A stretch of DNA of 64,000 bases, taken from contig CM060950.1 of the NCBI GenBank assembly GCA_030765055.1, forward strand, positions 463,774,689 through 463,838,688, given 5' to 3'. How positions within the stretch are numbered: the first letter of the stretch is position 1; each line of letters begins with the position of its first letter. Below are positions 11,031 through 20,837 of this stretch, in pieces. A program made the translations under genes and the position numbers. Source of the DNA: Mantis religiosa (taxonomy: Eukaryota > Arthropoda > Insecta > Mantodea > Mantidae). Under the pieces are notes generated by a model. That model was not told the origin of the DNA and ran no database searches. It was given only the letters and a program-made list of their open reading frames with translations.

Positions 11031-11950
11031 GTTCGGCGTAGGGATGTGGCGTCCTCATTGCCTGGCCCTCGGGTCGCAATCAGCCAACCCAGTGTCTGGG
11101 GGTATAACCAGGCCACCCTGCCTCCAGGGGTCATAAATATGGAGGCATGGTCGTTCAGGTTGGGTGATTGGCAGACGGCTAGTGTCCCGCCTTCTAAAAC
11201 CCTATCATTGAGAATACTAAGGCTCTGCCTCGGATTGGACCAATGAACGGAAAAAGAACACGACAACACGAATGGACAATGATTTTGGTACATTGAATGC
11301 ACACCCGTCCTATAAAACTGGAGCGCTCCATGCAGTATTGGTTGAAATAGATAAATATAAACTGCATCTGGATGCAATTCAGGAGACAAGCTGGATAGGA
11401 AAAGCAGTATATGACTACAAGGGACACACTTTTTTCTATAGTCCAAATAACAGTGGACCGCATGAATTTGGAGCTGCCTTCACAGTGAACAAAAAAATAT
11501 AACGGTGTGTAATGGATTTTAAATCTGTGAATGAAAGCATGTGCACTGTTAGATAAAAAACTAAATTCTAGAATATAACCATAATAAAAGCACATGATCC
11601 CACACAAGATAAGGCTGAAGGAATGAAGGATGAATTTTATCATAAATTAGAAGACGTCTATAATTTAACGCCAGATAATGATGTTAAGCTAATCCAGGGA
11701 GATTTCAATGCACAGATTGGGTATGAGCAAATATACAGGGATACAATAAGCAAACATACTCTACATAACCTGACAAATGAAAACGAGGAAAGACTTGTAG
11801 ACTTTGCACTAAACAAGAATATGATAAATAGCTCAGCATATTATACTCATACTGATATACACAAACAGACATGGGTATCTCCTGATTGAAGCAAGACAGT
11901 TCAGAGTGATGACATGCTATTTGGTCAAATGCAAGCATCTAATGTATTAG
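11031..11950 (+). pseudogene. RTE-type LINE, 5' UTR end and endonuclease domain fragment
   Basis: After a GC-richer leader (11041-11250) the frame reads YKTGALHAVLVEID and LDAIQETSWIGK, containing the catalytic Glu of APE-type endonucleases. After a broken stretch, 11623-11889 reads DNDVKLIQGDFNAQIG (catalytic Asp/Asn), HTLHNLTNENEERLVDFAL and DIHKQTWVSPD. These are the endonuclease blocks of RTE-like elements, whose next blocks (QIDH and DH-LV) should follow. Instead the satellite-type segment starts at about 11951. The missing continuation NHYLVGVRYRD is found at about 920, 14585 and 28660, directly after the other long-form copies. Confidence 0.75.
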
Positions 11951-12245
11951 ATGTGAGTTCTGAAACGATATGTTTTAGGTAGAACTTTTTATATGAATAT
12001 TGTTTTCTGATATGGCTTAGTAGGTCATGAAATGACAATATTAAAAACAAAATTTATAGAGGAGTAACGACTGTTACGTAAAAATAAATAATCTTTAGAT
12101 AGATATATGTCCTTCAGTTTTGTTTCACGACTATGAAAAATGTTGTGGTGAATATAATTGCAATGGGAAGTTAATAAAAATCAAAGAGAGTTATTCGGTA
12201 TTCGTAATAGACACGAGTGAATTGTAATTCAGATTATACAATCAA
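11951..12245 (+). repeat. Satellite long-form segment, partial copy
   Basis: This matches 390-650, 14070-14340 and 28140-28400 (AGAACTTTTTATATGAATAT, GAGTTATTCGGTATTCGTAA). It joins the endonuclease fragment on the left and stops at about 12245, where unrelated sequence begins. Confidence 0.65.
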
Positions 12246-12552
12246 CTTATATAGTTTATCAAACTCAGCCATGAAGAAGTGCAATTTAACATGCAATCTT
12301 TAGGATGGACATCAAGAAACAATTCGATCCTCAACCATCAAGATGGCCGGTCACAAAGATGGCTCCTAAATTTGGGGCTCGATTAAGTTGGAGCAAAAAG
12401 ATGACAAAATAATAACGCAACAAATATAACGTCTTTGGGCTTCGAATTTGTAGAAAGTTTATTTACGCAATGGTCAAAGGAAACTTCCAACTATTATCTA
12501 CACATCGTTAGCGAATCAAGATGACCAACTGCAACTATAAGTACTTCAGTAT
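12246..12552. other. Leader of the coiled-coil ORF, no feature recognised
   Basis: This is non-coding as far as can be read. It has two short near-repeats of CATCAAGA/AAGATGGC type and no match elsewhere in the window. Confidence 0.3.
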
Positions 12553-13317
12553 ATGAACCTCCAAAGTGGACGTAAATTGCCAGAAAGAATGGATCATCGC
12601 CATCAGTTTAGTGTACGGTTGCATGAAGCAAACGTGCTTGCACAGGGTGAGGCACATGTCAGTGAATCACCAGATGTAAGTACTTTAGACCGGATGGTGA
12701 AGACGTTAGAAAATTTAAATAATATGAATGAAAGTCACTTTGCAGATTTGAGTAGGAAAGTAGAAAGCGCAAATGCAAATCTTATCAGTAAGATAGATAA
12801 TCAGAATGCAGAACAAAGTAGCAAGTTAGAAGAACAGAATGCAGAACTCAGTAGAACATCAAAAGACCTAAATAATAAGACATAAAGGCAATACGCAGAT
12901 TTGAGTAGGAAAATAGGAAGTGCAAAAGTAAATCTTAGAAGGAAGATAGAACATCAGAATGTAGAACTCAGTAGCACATCAGATGCTACGATAGATAATT
13001 TGAATCAATTAGGCCCACAAGAGAAGGACATAACTGACCAAAGTGAACAAAGAGAAAGGTTAGAACTGGTACAGTTTAGCCAATCTAATGAACTAAAGGA
13101 AATAGTTGACCAAGAAATAATAAATTTACAGACAAATGTTGACTTACCAAACAATGAATGTTATAATACAGATGGTTATCAGAAGATGTATGTTGTACAC
13201 TCAAACAATAAGTATTTTGATGTGAACTGTATGTATAAGTATACGAAATGTTCCCAAAAACACAAATGCACAATGAAGGTCATAGTGGTCACATGTATGA
13301 TACACCACACAAAATAA
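12553..13317 (+). pseudogene. Coiled-coil protein, possibly retrotransposon Gag-like, one stop codon
   Basis: Two open stretches in the same frame (12553-12885 and 12901-13317) are separated by a single TAA and together cover about 250 codons. Residues from about 60 on are heptad-like and internally duplicated: ADLSRKVESANANLISKID recurs after the stop as ADLSRKIGSAKVNLRRKIE, and QNAELS-type units repeat several times. A polar helix follows, then a C-terminal stretch with spaced Cys/Lys (YKYTKCSQKHKCTMK). Long N-terminal coiled coils followed by a Cys-rich end suggest a Gag-like ORF, but no canonical CCHC knuckle is present. The final 230 bases (from about 13110) are also part of every satellite monomer, so the satellite captured the 3' end of this gene. 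Confidence 0.45.
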
Positions 13318-13637
13318 TTTTGTAAAAGTTTTGTAAAATATTTGAACACACGACTAACAATACCTTCAAGCAGTGTTATAATATACATAGAAACAAAAGC
13401 TGTATTTCCCAAGTTCTGGATGCTTTCAATGTTCAGGTTAGCCAACTGAAAAGTTGAATTTCCATAACTGTTCAATTGTTATGAGTATGTACTTTGACAT
13501 GGATACAGGACAGCTAGAAGAATTAATGATGTGGTTGAGTCACCCAACATGAATGACAAATTGGAGAATCCTTTTGTATATATAAATTTGTTAAAATTTC
13601 ACTTATTTTACTTTAATTATATGTATATATATATTTT

Positions 13638-13711
13638 TTTTTTTACTAACATAACAATTGCTAAACGGATATATATATATCCGTTTAGCAATTGTTATGT
13701 TAGTAAAAAAA
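13638..13711. repeat. Perfect 74-bp palindrome
   Basis: The left half reads seven T, ACTAACATAACAATTGC, TAAACGGATATATA. The right half is its exact reverse complement, centred between 13674 and 13675 in an AT-repeat core. Only the right half (CCGTTTAGCAATTGTTATG) occurs in the other monomers, so this copy is an inverted duplication of a monomer piece at the left edge of the array. Confidence 0.9.
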
Positions 13712-14574
13712 TTCTTTATATTGTTATAGCATGTTTGTTCAATGTAAATTATTTAAAAATGTAAATTATAAAAATACTTAATGCAAATTTGGGGCGGGCC
13801 ACACCCCCTCATAGAGACAAAGTATATATATAAAGAGAAACATGTTACAGTAAGGCTAAGTTGTTGTAAAATGTTCATTTATTATTATATTTCATTTCAT
13901 GTATGTTTATTGTTATATGTAATGTAGTATTTATGTTATAGTTCATTGTTGTGAACAAAATTGTTAAATTTGGGGCATTCTTCAAAATATATGGAAACAC
14001 ATTGTTGAAGTATTTAAGTTTTGTAAGATGAAGTTATTTTCCATATATTTTGAAGTGGGAATTTATAACGACATGTTTTAGTTAGAACTTTTTATATGAA
14101 TATTGTTTTCTCATATGTCTTAGTAGGCCATGAATTGACAATATTAAAAACAAAATTAATAGCGGAGTAACGATAGTTATGTCAAAATCAATAATCTTGA
14201 GATAGATATATGTTCTTCAGTCTTGTTTCATGACTATGAGAAAAGTTGCGGTGAATATAATTTTAAACGAAGGTTAATAACCTTCAAAAACGGTTTTTTG
14301 GTATTCGTAATAGAAACTGGTGAATTGTAATTCAGACTATAAAATTAAATCATAATATTACAAAATCGGGGTCATATACATTTTATTTCTGTCACCAATA
14401 ACATCGACATCTGAGAAAAGATCTCAGGACCCTTATTTAATTAAACATGGAGCTGGATGTTCCATAGAATGTGCGTGCTTCCTATCTGCTGCTAGTGGAA
14501 AAGGAACGCAACAAAAATGTCGCGTGAACATGTGGCTCGATTATGATGTAGAGAGATTAAGCTGGAAAAACGCT

Positions 14575-14915
14575 CCAATCACTATTTAGTTGGGGTCAGA
14601 TATAGGGATAGCATAAAGCAATTAAAACAAGGAAAAGGTAAAAGTGAAAATAAAACAAACATTTCCAAAGTAAAGGATGTGAAAATAGTAAACAACTACA
14701 AGGAAGAAATAAATAATAAACTATATAGCTACGCTATTGAAGATACAGTAGATATGGATGCAGCATGTAAACATTTTAAAGAACGGATAACAGATACAGC
14801 ACAAGAAGTCCTAGGAATGGAATCTAAGAGAAAACGAAATAAATGATTCGATGAAGAATATAGGATAATGATAGAGGGCAGAAATAAGGAATATATGGAA
14901 TATATATATGGAAAA
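14575..14915 (+). pseudogene. RTE ORF2 linker fragment
   Basis: Read with stops, this gives NHYLVGVRYRDSIKQ, then a Lys-rich linker, YSYAIEDTVDMDAACKHF and AQEVLGMESKRKRN. It is homologous to 920-1200 and 28655-28920. It ends abruptly at about 14915, where gene-K sequence begins, so RT is absent. Confidence 0.7.
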
Positions 14916-14994
14916 AAATTTGAACTGGCATTGTTATCTGTCACTGTCACTTTCTCAGGAGCCTTGCCATGGAGTCTAATATTCTCAATGTTAA

Positions 14995-16609
14995 ATAATT
15001 GTTAATTAGAATAGGAGTGTCATAGACAAAAATAAATAGATTAGTTAGTACTATTATATGGGAAAGTTGCATTAAAGGAGAAGAACAGAATGCTACTGAA
15101 ATTTTCCAAAGAATTTTGAGTATTACGAAAGAAATTGCAAATTGCAGTAATTGCAACTATTAGTGAATTTAATGTGGATTATAAAGATAGACTTAAAGAT
15201 AGGGCTAAAGTTGCATCAAGCAAATTAAGTCTTGTTAGCAAGAAAATTAGCAATATTAGGGATAGGTTAAAGCTAAAACAAAGTGATCAAAGTTCATTGA
15301 GCAAATATAAATCTGCCAAGCAGCAGTTAAAGGTGACTAAATTAAAACAGGAAGAGGATAGTAAACTAGCTGAGTGGTCTTCATATAGTGCAGAATGGTT
15401 TTGAAACAAAGAAAAAAATGTTGTTTATATTTAGATCTCCTAGCTAGAATTTTCTTCCTGTCCAACTTTTGGCCGTTTTAATGCTCCTTATAGTCCAGAC
15501 ACTAAAGTTTTCAATGAATTTAAGTTTTGCATATATGTATATTCCTAGATAAGTTTTCAATAAAAGTTGGTATTATTATAGCTGTATATGAAAAAATTAA
15601 TAATGATTGGTATTGAAAAATAGAAATTGAAAAAAATTCAAGAAAATTCCATCATATTCCTTAAATTTTCTCCTCCAGAACCATTAGACTTCGGCAAATG
15701 AGTATATAAATATATAGTTTTGTAACTGTTATCCAAAGGAACCAAATCCAAAGTTCCAATCATTTCTAACAAAAATTGTAGAGACTGTAATATGTTTCCC
15801 AATGTAAAGAAATCGCAGCAAAAAATTAAAATATTATTTTTCTAGTAAACATTATTGTAAATAGCAAAACTATAAAAAAAGGGCCAAAGGCAGCCAAATT
15901 GAAGAGAAAGAAAGTATTAAGATAGCTGTAGGGCCAGCATTAGATGCATGGAGTTTTCAAAGTAAAGAGAGTAGTATAATTTCAATCTTAATCCTTAAAT
16001 TCAGTTTTCTCCATTTTCAATTTTTGAACATTTTTGTATTTTCAAAATGCACCAACTTCTGCAATTCTCAACGAATTTGTATTTAACATTGCATACATAT
16101 TCCTAAATAAATGTGTAATAAAAGTTGGTATAGTGAGTGAGTGAGTGAATGTGGTGTTGAAGGGCCCGTCGACAACAAGGTCATTTGGGCCAAAGTTGGT
16201 ATTTATGTTTATTTAAATTAAATAGCTTATTTATTATTGATTTTTAAATCTCAAAATTGCAAAAGAAAAGTAAAATTGAATATATTTACACATAAAAATT
16301 TTTTTGTCCAAAAATACTTGATGCCCCCTTTAAAGGTACAGCAACTTTTATAACTGATGTACAGGGAAAACTGAAAATAAAATTTAAACTTTATAAAAGA
16401 AAATCTGCATGACCTGGGACATTTTATATAACACACAAAAATCATACTATAAAGAGCACTAAATATTTTTTTGTAAAAAAAAAACTGTTTAAGATAGAAA
16501 GATGAATTTCAAAAGCTTAACTATATTCCCTATACCCCACTTAATGACAAACCTTCAAGTAGTTGTGATCTAAACTATGGATTTTAGCATTTTTCACAAA
16601 TGCCTCCCC
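14995..16609 (+). mobile_element. TTAA transposon, internally deleted copy
   Basis: TTAA lies at 14991-14994 and 16610-16613, and the insertion is at the same gene-K position as the copies at 5291 and 29066. An internal deletion removes the DVN-R / IGKGH part of the transposase. 15135-15404 keeps the C-terminal stretch, with the frame open for 89 codons through KVASSKLSLVSKKISNIRD to SSYSAEWF and TGA. A 60-bp foreign piece sits in its 3' region at 16132-16191. Confidence 0.75.
16132..16191 (-). mobile_element. 60-bp retroelement 3'-end insertion with 11-bp target duplication
   Basis: AAAGTTGGTAT occurs on both sides (16121-16131 and 16192-16202), while the other transposon copies have it once. 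On the minus strand the insert ends in a run of ACTC units, like the simple-repeat tail of a non-LTR element or SINE. So the insert is probably an extremely 5'-truncated retroelement copy. The family is unknown. Confidence 0.75.
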
Positions 16610-16613
16610 TTAA

Positions 16614-16945
16614 CTCTCACTTTCTTTTGAGTTCCATTTTAAAGTTTCCTATGCAAAGTAGCGCTGTCTGTCTTTGAAACCAGTAAGGATCCCTTATGTT
16701 TCAACTTCCTCAGAAACTTTCTGTTATTGTTTCCTTTCGAAACATTGAAACATTTTCTTTTCAATTTGTTAAATCTTATATGTATACTTCAATTTTTGTG
16801 ACATTTACAAGCTGCAATTTGTTTGTGATTACTATTGTCTTTCTTCCTCTCAATTTGTAAGCTCCTTTTCAGAAATTTTTTGCAATGAAGGTTCATAATG
16901 ATGTGTGAGATTCTGCTGATCAACACAATTTATCATATCTGTGTT
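16614..16945 (-). pseudogene. Gene K proximal fragment in the expanded unit
   Basis: This is homologous to 7171-7500 and to the minus-strand fragment of each monomer, with frameshifts. It is cut at about 16945, where the AT-rich part of the monomer follows. Confidence 0.65.
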
Positions 16946-17249
16946 TTCACTTTAATTATACGTACGTATAAATTATATATATATAGCAATTGTTATGTTA
17001 GTAAAAAAATTCTTTATATTCTTATAGCATGTTTGTTCAATGTAAATTATTTAAGAATGTAAATCATAAAAATACTTAATGCAAATTTGGGGCGGGGCAC
17101 AACCCCTCATACAGACAAAGTATATATATAAAGAGAAACGTGTCACAGTAATGCTAAGTTGTTGTTAAATGTTCATTTATTACTGTATTTCATTTCATGT
17201 ATGTTTATTGTTATATGTTATGCAGTATTTATGTTATAGTTCATTCTTT

Positions 17250-18741
17250 GAACAAAATTGTTAAATTTGGGTCATTCTTCAAAATATATGGAAACACATT
17301 GTTGAAGTATTTAAGTTATGTAAATTGAAATTATTTTCCATATATTTTGAAGAGGGCATTTATAACGTTATGTTTTAGTTAGAACTTTTTATATGAATAT
17401 TGTTTTCTGATATGTCCTAGTAGGCCATGAATTCACAATATTAAAAACAAAATTAATAGAGGAGTAACGATAGTTATGTAAAAATCAATAATCTTGAGAT
17501 AGATATATGTTCTTCAGTCTTGTTTCATTACTATGAGAAATGTTGCAGTGAATATAATTGTAAACGAAGGTTAATTACCTTCAAAAAGGATTTTTTGGTA
17601 CAGCAACTGTTATAACTGATTAACACGAAAACCTGAATCTAACATTTAAAGTTTATAAAAGAAAATCTGTGTGACCTGCGATATTTTATATAACACATAA
17701 AAATCATAATATAAAAAGCACTAAATTTTTTTTTGAAAAAACTATTTAAGATAGAAAGATGCATTTTAAACGCTTAACTATATTACCTATACCCCACCCA
17801 TAGAAAAATTTCAAGTATTTGTGATGTAAACTGTGGATTTTAGCATTTTTCACAAATGCCTCCCCTTAACTGGCACTTTCTTATGAGTTCCATTTTAGAG
17901 TTTCCTATGCAAAGTATCACTGTCTGTCTTTCAAACAAGTAAGGATCCCTTATGTTTCAACTTCCTCAGAAACTTCTTGGTATTGTTACATTTAAAAAAA
18001 TTGAAACCTTTTCTTATCAATTTGTTAACTCTTATATGTTTACCTCCATTTTTGTGACATTTACAAGCTGCAATTTGTTTGTGGTTACTTTTGTCTTTCT
18101 TCCTCTCAATTTGTAAGCTCCTTTTCAGAAATGTTTGGCAACGAAGGTTCATAATGATGTGCAAGATTCTGCTGATCAACACAATTTATCATATCTGTCT
18201 TTTCTTTTGATGCAATCTTCTTTCGTTCCTCTGCAGGACTTCAACATGAAGTCACTTCTGCATGAAGTCAACAAATGTTGACTTACCAAACAATGAATGT
18301 TACAATACAGATGGTTATCAGAAGATGTATGTTGTAAACTGAAACAATAAGTATTTTGATGTGAACTGTAATGTATAAGTATACGAAATGTTCCCACATT
18401 CACAAATGCACAATGAAAGTCATAGTGATCACTTGTATGATACACCACACAACATAAATTTGTAAAAGTTTTGCAAAATATTTGAACACACGACTAACCT
18501 AACCTTCAAGCAGCGTTATAATATACATGAACACAACAGCTGTATTTACCAAGTTCTGGATGCTTGCAAAGTTCAGGTTAGCCAACTGAAAAGTTGTATC
18601 TCCATAACTGTTCAAAAGTTATGAGTATGTACTTTGACATGGATACAGGACAACTAGAAGAATTAATTATGTGTTAACATGAACCACAAATTGGAGAATC
18701 CTTTTGTATATTTAAATTTGTTAAAATTTCACTTATTTCAC

Positions 18742-18780
<39 letters not shown>

Positions 18781-19049
18781 GTTTAGCAATTGTTATGTTA
18801 GTAAAAAATTTCATTTATTGTTATAGCATGTTTGTTCAATGTAAATTATTTAAAAATGTAAATTATAAAAATACTTAATGCAAATTTGGGGCGAAGAACA
18901 CCCCCTCAAATAGACAAACTATAGATATAAAGGGAATCGTGATACTGTAATGCTAAGTTGTTGTTAAATTTTCATTTATTACTGTATTTCATTTCATGTA
19001 TGTTTATTGTTATATGTTATGTAGCATTTATGTTACAGTTCATTCTTGT
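17250..19049 (+). repeat. Satellite monomer 1 (about 1.80 kb)
   Basis: First short monomer. Order on the plus strand: long-form start with an 18-bp inverted repeat, junction at TTTTTTGGTACAGCAAC (about 17590), 3' end of the TTAA transposon to CCTCCCCTTAA, gene-K fragment on the minus strand (18182-17931), coiled-coil-ORF tail (18270-18640), and AT-rich link with a run of alternating AT at about 18749-18778. The gene-K frame differs most from the others, so this is probably one of the older monomers. Confidence 0.85.
17931..18182 (-). pseudogene. Gene K fragment in monomer 1
   Basis: An 83-codon frame reads SLQIERKKDKSNHKQIAA and CKCHKNGGKHIRVNKL, then RKFLRKLKHKGSLLV. It aligns with residues of about 75-150 of the 7663-7196 frame. 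It has no start of its own and is probably not translated. Confidence 0.5.
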
Positions 19050-20837
19050 GAACAAAATTGTTAAATTTGGGGCATCCTTCAAAATATATGGAAACACATT
19101 GTTGAAGTATTTAAGTTATGTAAGTTGAAATTATTTTCCATATATTTTGAAGAGGGCTTTTATAACGATATGTTTTAGATAGAACTTTTTATATGAATAT
19201 TGCTTGCAGATATGTCTTAGTAGGCCATGAATTGACAATATTAAAAACAAAATTAATAGAGGTGTAACGATAGTTATGTAAAAATCAATAATCTTGAGAT
19301 AGATATGTTCTTCAGTCTTGTTTGATGACTATGAGAAATGTTGCGGTGAATATAATTGTAAACGAAGGTTAATAACCTCTAAAAATGGTTTTTTGGTACA
19401 GCAACCTTTATAACTGATGTACAGGGAAACCTGAATCTAAAATTTCAAGTTTATAAAGGAAAATCTGTATGACCTGCAATATTTTATATAACACACAAAA
19501 TCATACTATAAAAAGCACTAAATATTTTTTTTGAAAAAACTATTTAAGATAGAAAGATGAATTTTAAACGTTTAACTATATTCCCTATACCCCACCTTAT
19601 GACAAATTTCAAGTAGCTGTGATGTAAACTGTGGATTTTAGCATTTTTCACAAATGCCTCCCTTTAACTGTCACTTTCTTAAGAGTTCCATTTTAGAGTT
19701 TCCTATACAAAGTAGCACTGTCTGTCTTTGAAACAAGTAAGGATCCCTTATGTTTTAACTTACTCAGAAACTTCCTGGTATTGTTGCGTTTCAAGATATT
19801 GAAACCTTTTCTTTTCAATTTGTTAACTCTTAGATGTATACCTCCATTTTTGTGACATTTACAAGCTGCAATTTGTTTGTGATTACTGTTGTCTTTCTTC
19901 CTCTCAATTTGTAAGCTCCTTTTCACAAATGTTTTGCAATGAAGGTTCATAATGATGTGTGAGATTATGCTGATCAACACAATTTAGCATATCTGTGTTT
20001 TCTTTTGATGCAATCTTCTTTCGTTCTTCTGCATGACTTCAACATGAAGTCACTTCTGCATGAAGTCAACAAATGTTGACTTACCAAACAATCAATGTTA
20101 TAATACAGATGGTTATCAGAAGATGTATGTTGTAAACTGAAACAATAAGTATTTTGATGTGAACTGTAAGGTATAAGTATACGAAATGTTCCCACAATCA
20201 CAAATGCACAATGAAAGTCATAGTGGTCACATGTAAGATACACCACACAAAATAAATTTGTAAAAGTTTTGTAAAATATTTGAACACACGACCAACCTAA
20301 CCTTCAAGCAGCGTTATAATATACATGAAAACAAAGCTGTATTTACCAAGTTCTGGATGCTTGCAAAGTTCAGGTTAGCCAACTGAAGAGTTGTATCTCC
20401 ATAACTGTTCAAATGTTATGAGTATGAACTTTGACATGGATACAGGACAGCTAGAAGAATTAATTATGTGTTTGAGACACCCAACATGAACGACAAATTG
20501 GAGAATCCTTTTGTATATATAAATTTGTCCAAATTTCACTTTTTCACTTTAATTATATGTATATATATCCGTTTAGCTATTGTTATGGTAGTAAAAAAAT
20601 TCTTTATATTGTTATAGCATGTTTGTTCAATGTAAATTATTTAAAAATGTAAATTATAAATATACTAAATGCAAATTTGGCGCGGGGCACACCCCCTCAT
20701 ATAGACAAACTATATATATAAAGAGAAACGTGATATAGTAGTGCTAAGTTGTTAAATTTTCATGTATTACTGTATTTCATTACATGTATGTTTATTGTTA
20801 TATGTTATGTAGTATTTATGTTATAATTCATTCTTGT
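19050..20837 (+). repeat. Satellite monomer 2 (about 1.79 kb)
   Basis: Same order of parts as monomer 1. It shares CACTTTTTCACTTTAATTA and the TTTGGCGCGGGGCAC variant with monomers 4 and 5 rather than with its immediate neighbours, which points to exchange between non-adjacent monomers. Confidence 0.85.
19693..19980 (-). pseudogene. Gene K fragment in monomer 2
   Basis: This is a 95-codon open frame of the gene-K basic core, with KGFNILKRNNTRKFLSKLK, ending at the CTCTAAAATGG boundary next to the transposon end. Confidence 0.5.

Larger units (their letters stand above)
13955..17249 (+). repeat. Expanded (ancestral-type) unit at left end of satellite array
   Basis: The unit runs from one GAACAAAATTG landmark to the next and is 3.3 kb instead of 1.8 kb. 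It contains, in order, the long-form segment, an RTE fragment (14575-14915), a gene-K fragment ending at TTAA (14991-14994), the TTAA transposon (14995-16609), the gene-K proximal fragment on the minus strand (16610-16945), and the AT-rich link to the next unit. It lacks the coiled-coil tail that the short monomers carry: TTTTC at about 16948 is joined directly to CACTTTAATTAT. Confidence 0.8.

Noticed and set aside
10862..11643. Two long minus-strand frames with hydrophobic stretches
   Set aside because: They are antisense to the RTE leader and endonuclease, which have clear plus-strand motifs.
19974..20246. Second minus-strand ORF per monomer (MVYLTCDHYDFH type) as a gene
   Set aside because: It is antisense to the coiled-coil ORF tail, whose plus-strand frame is supported at 13110-13317. 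Its recurrence is due to monomer copying.
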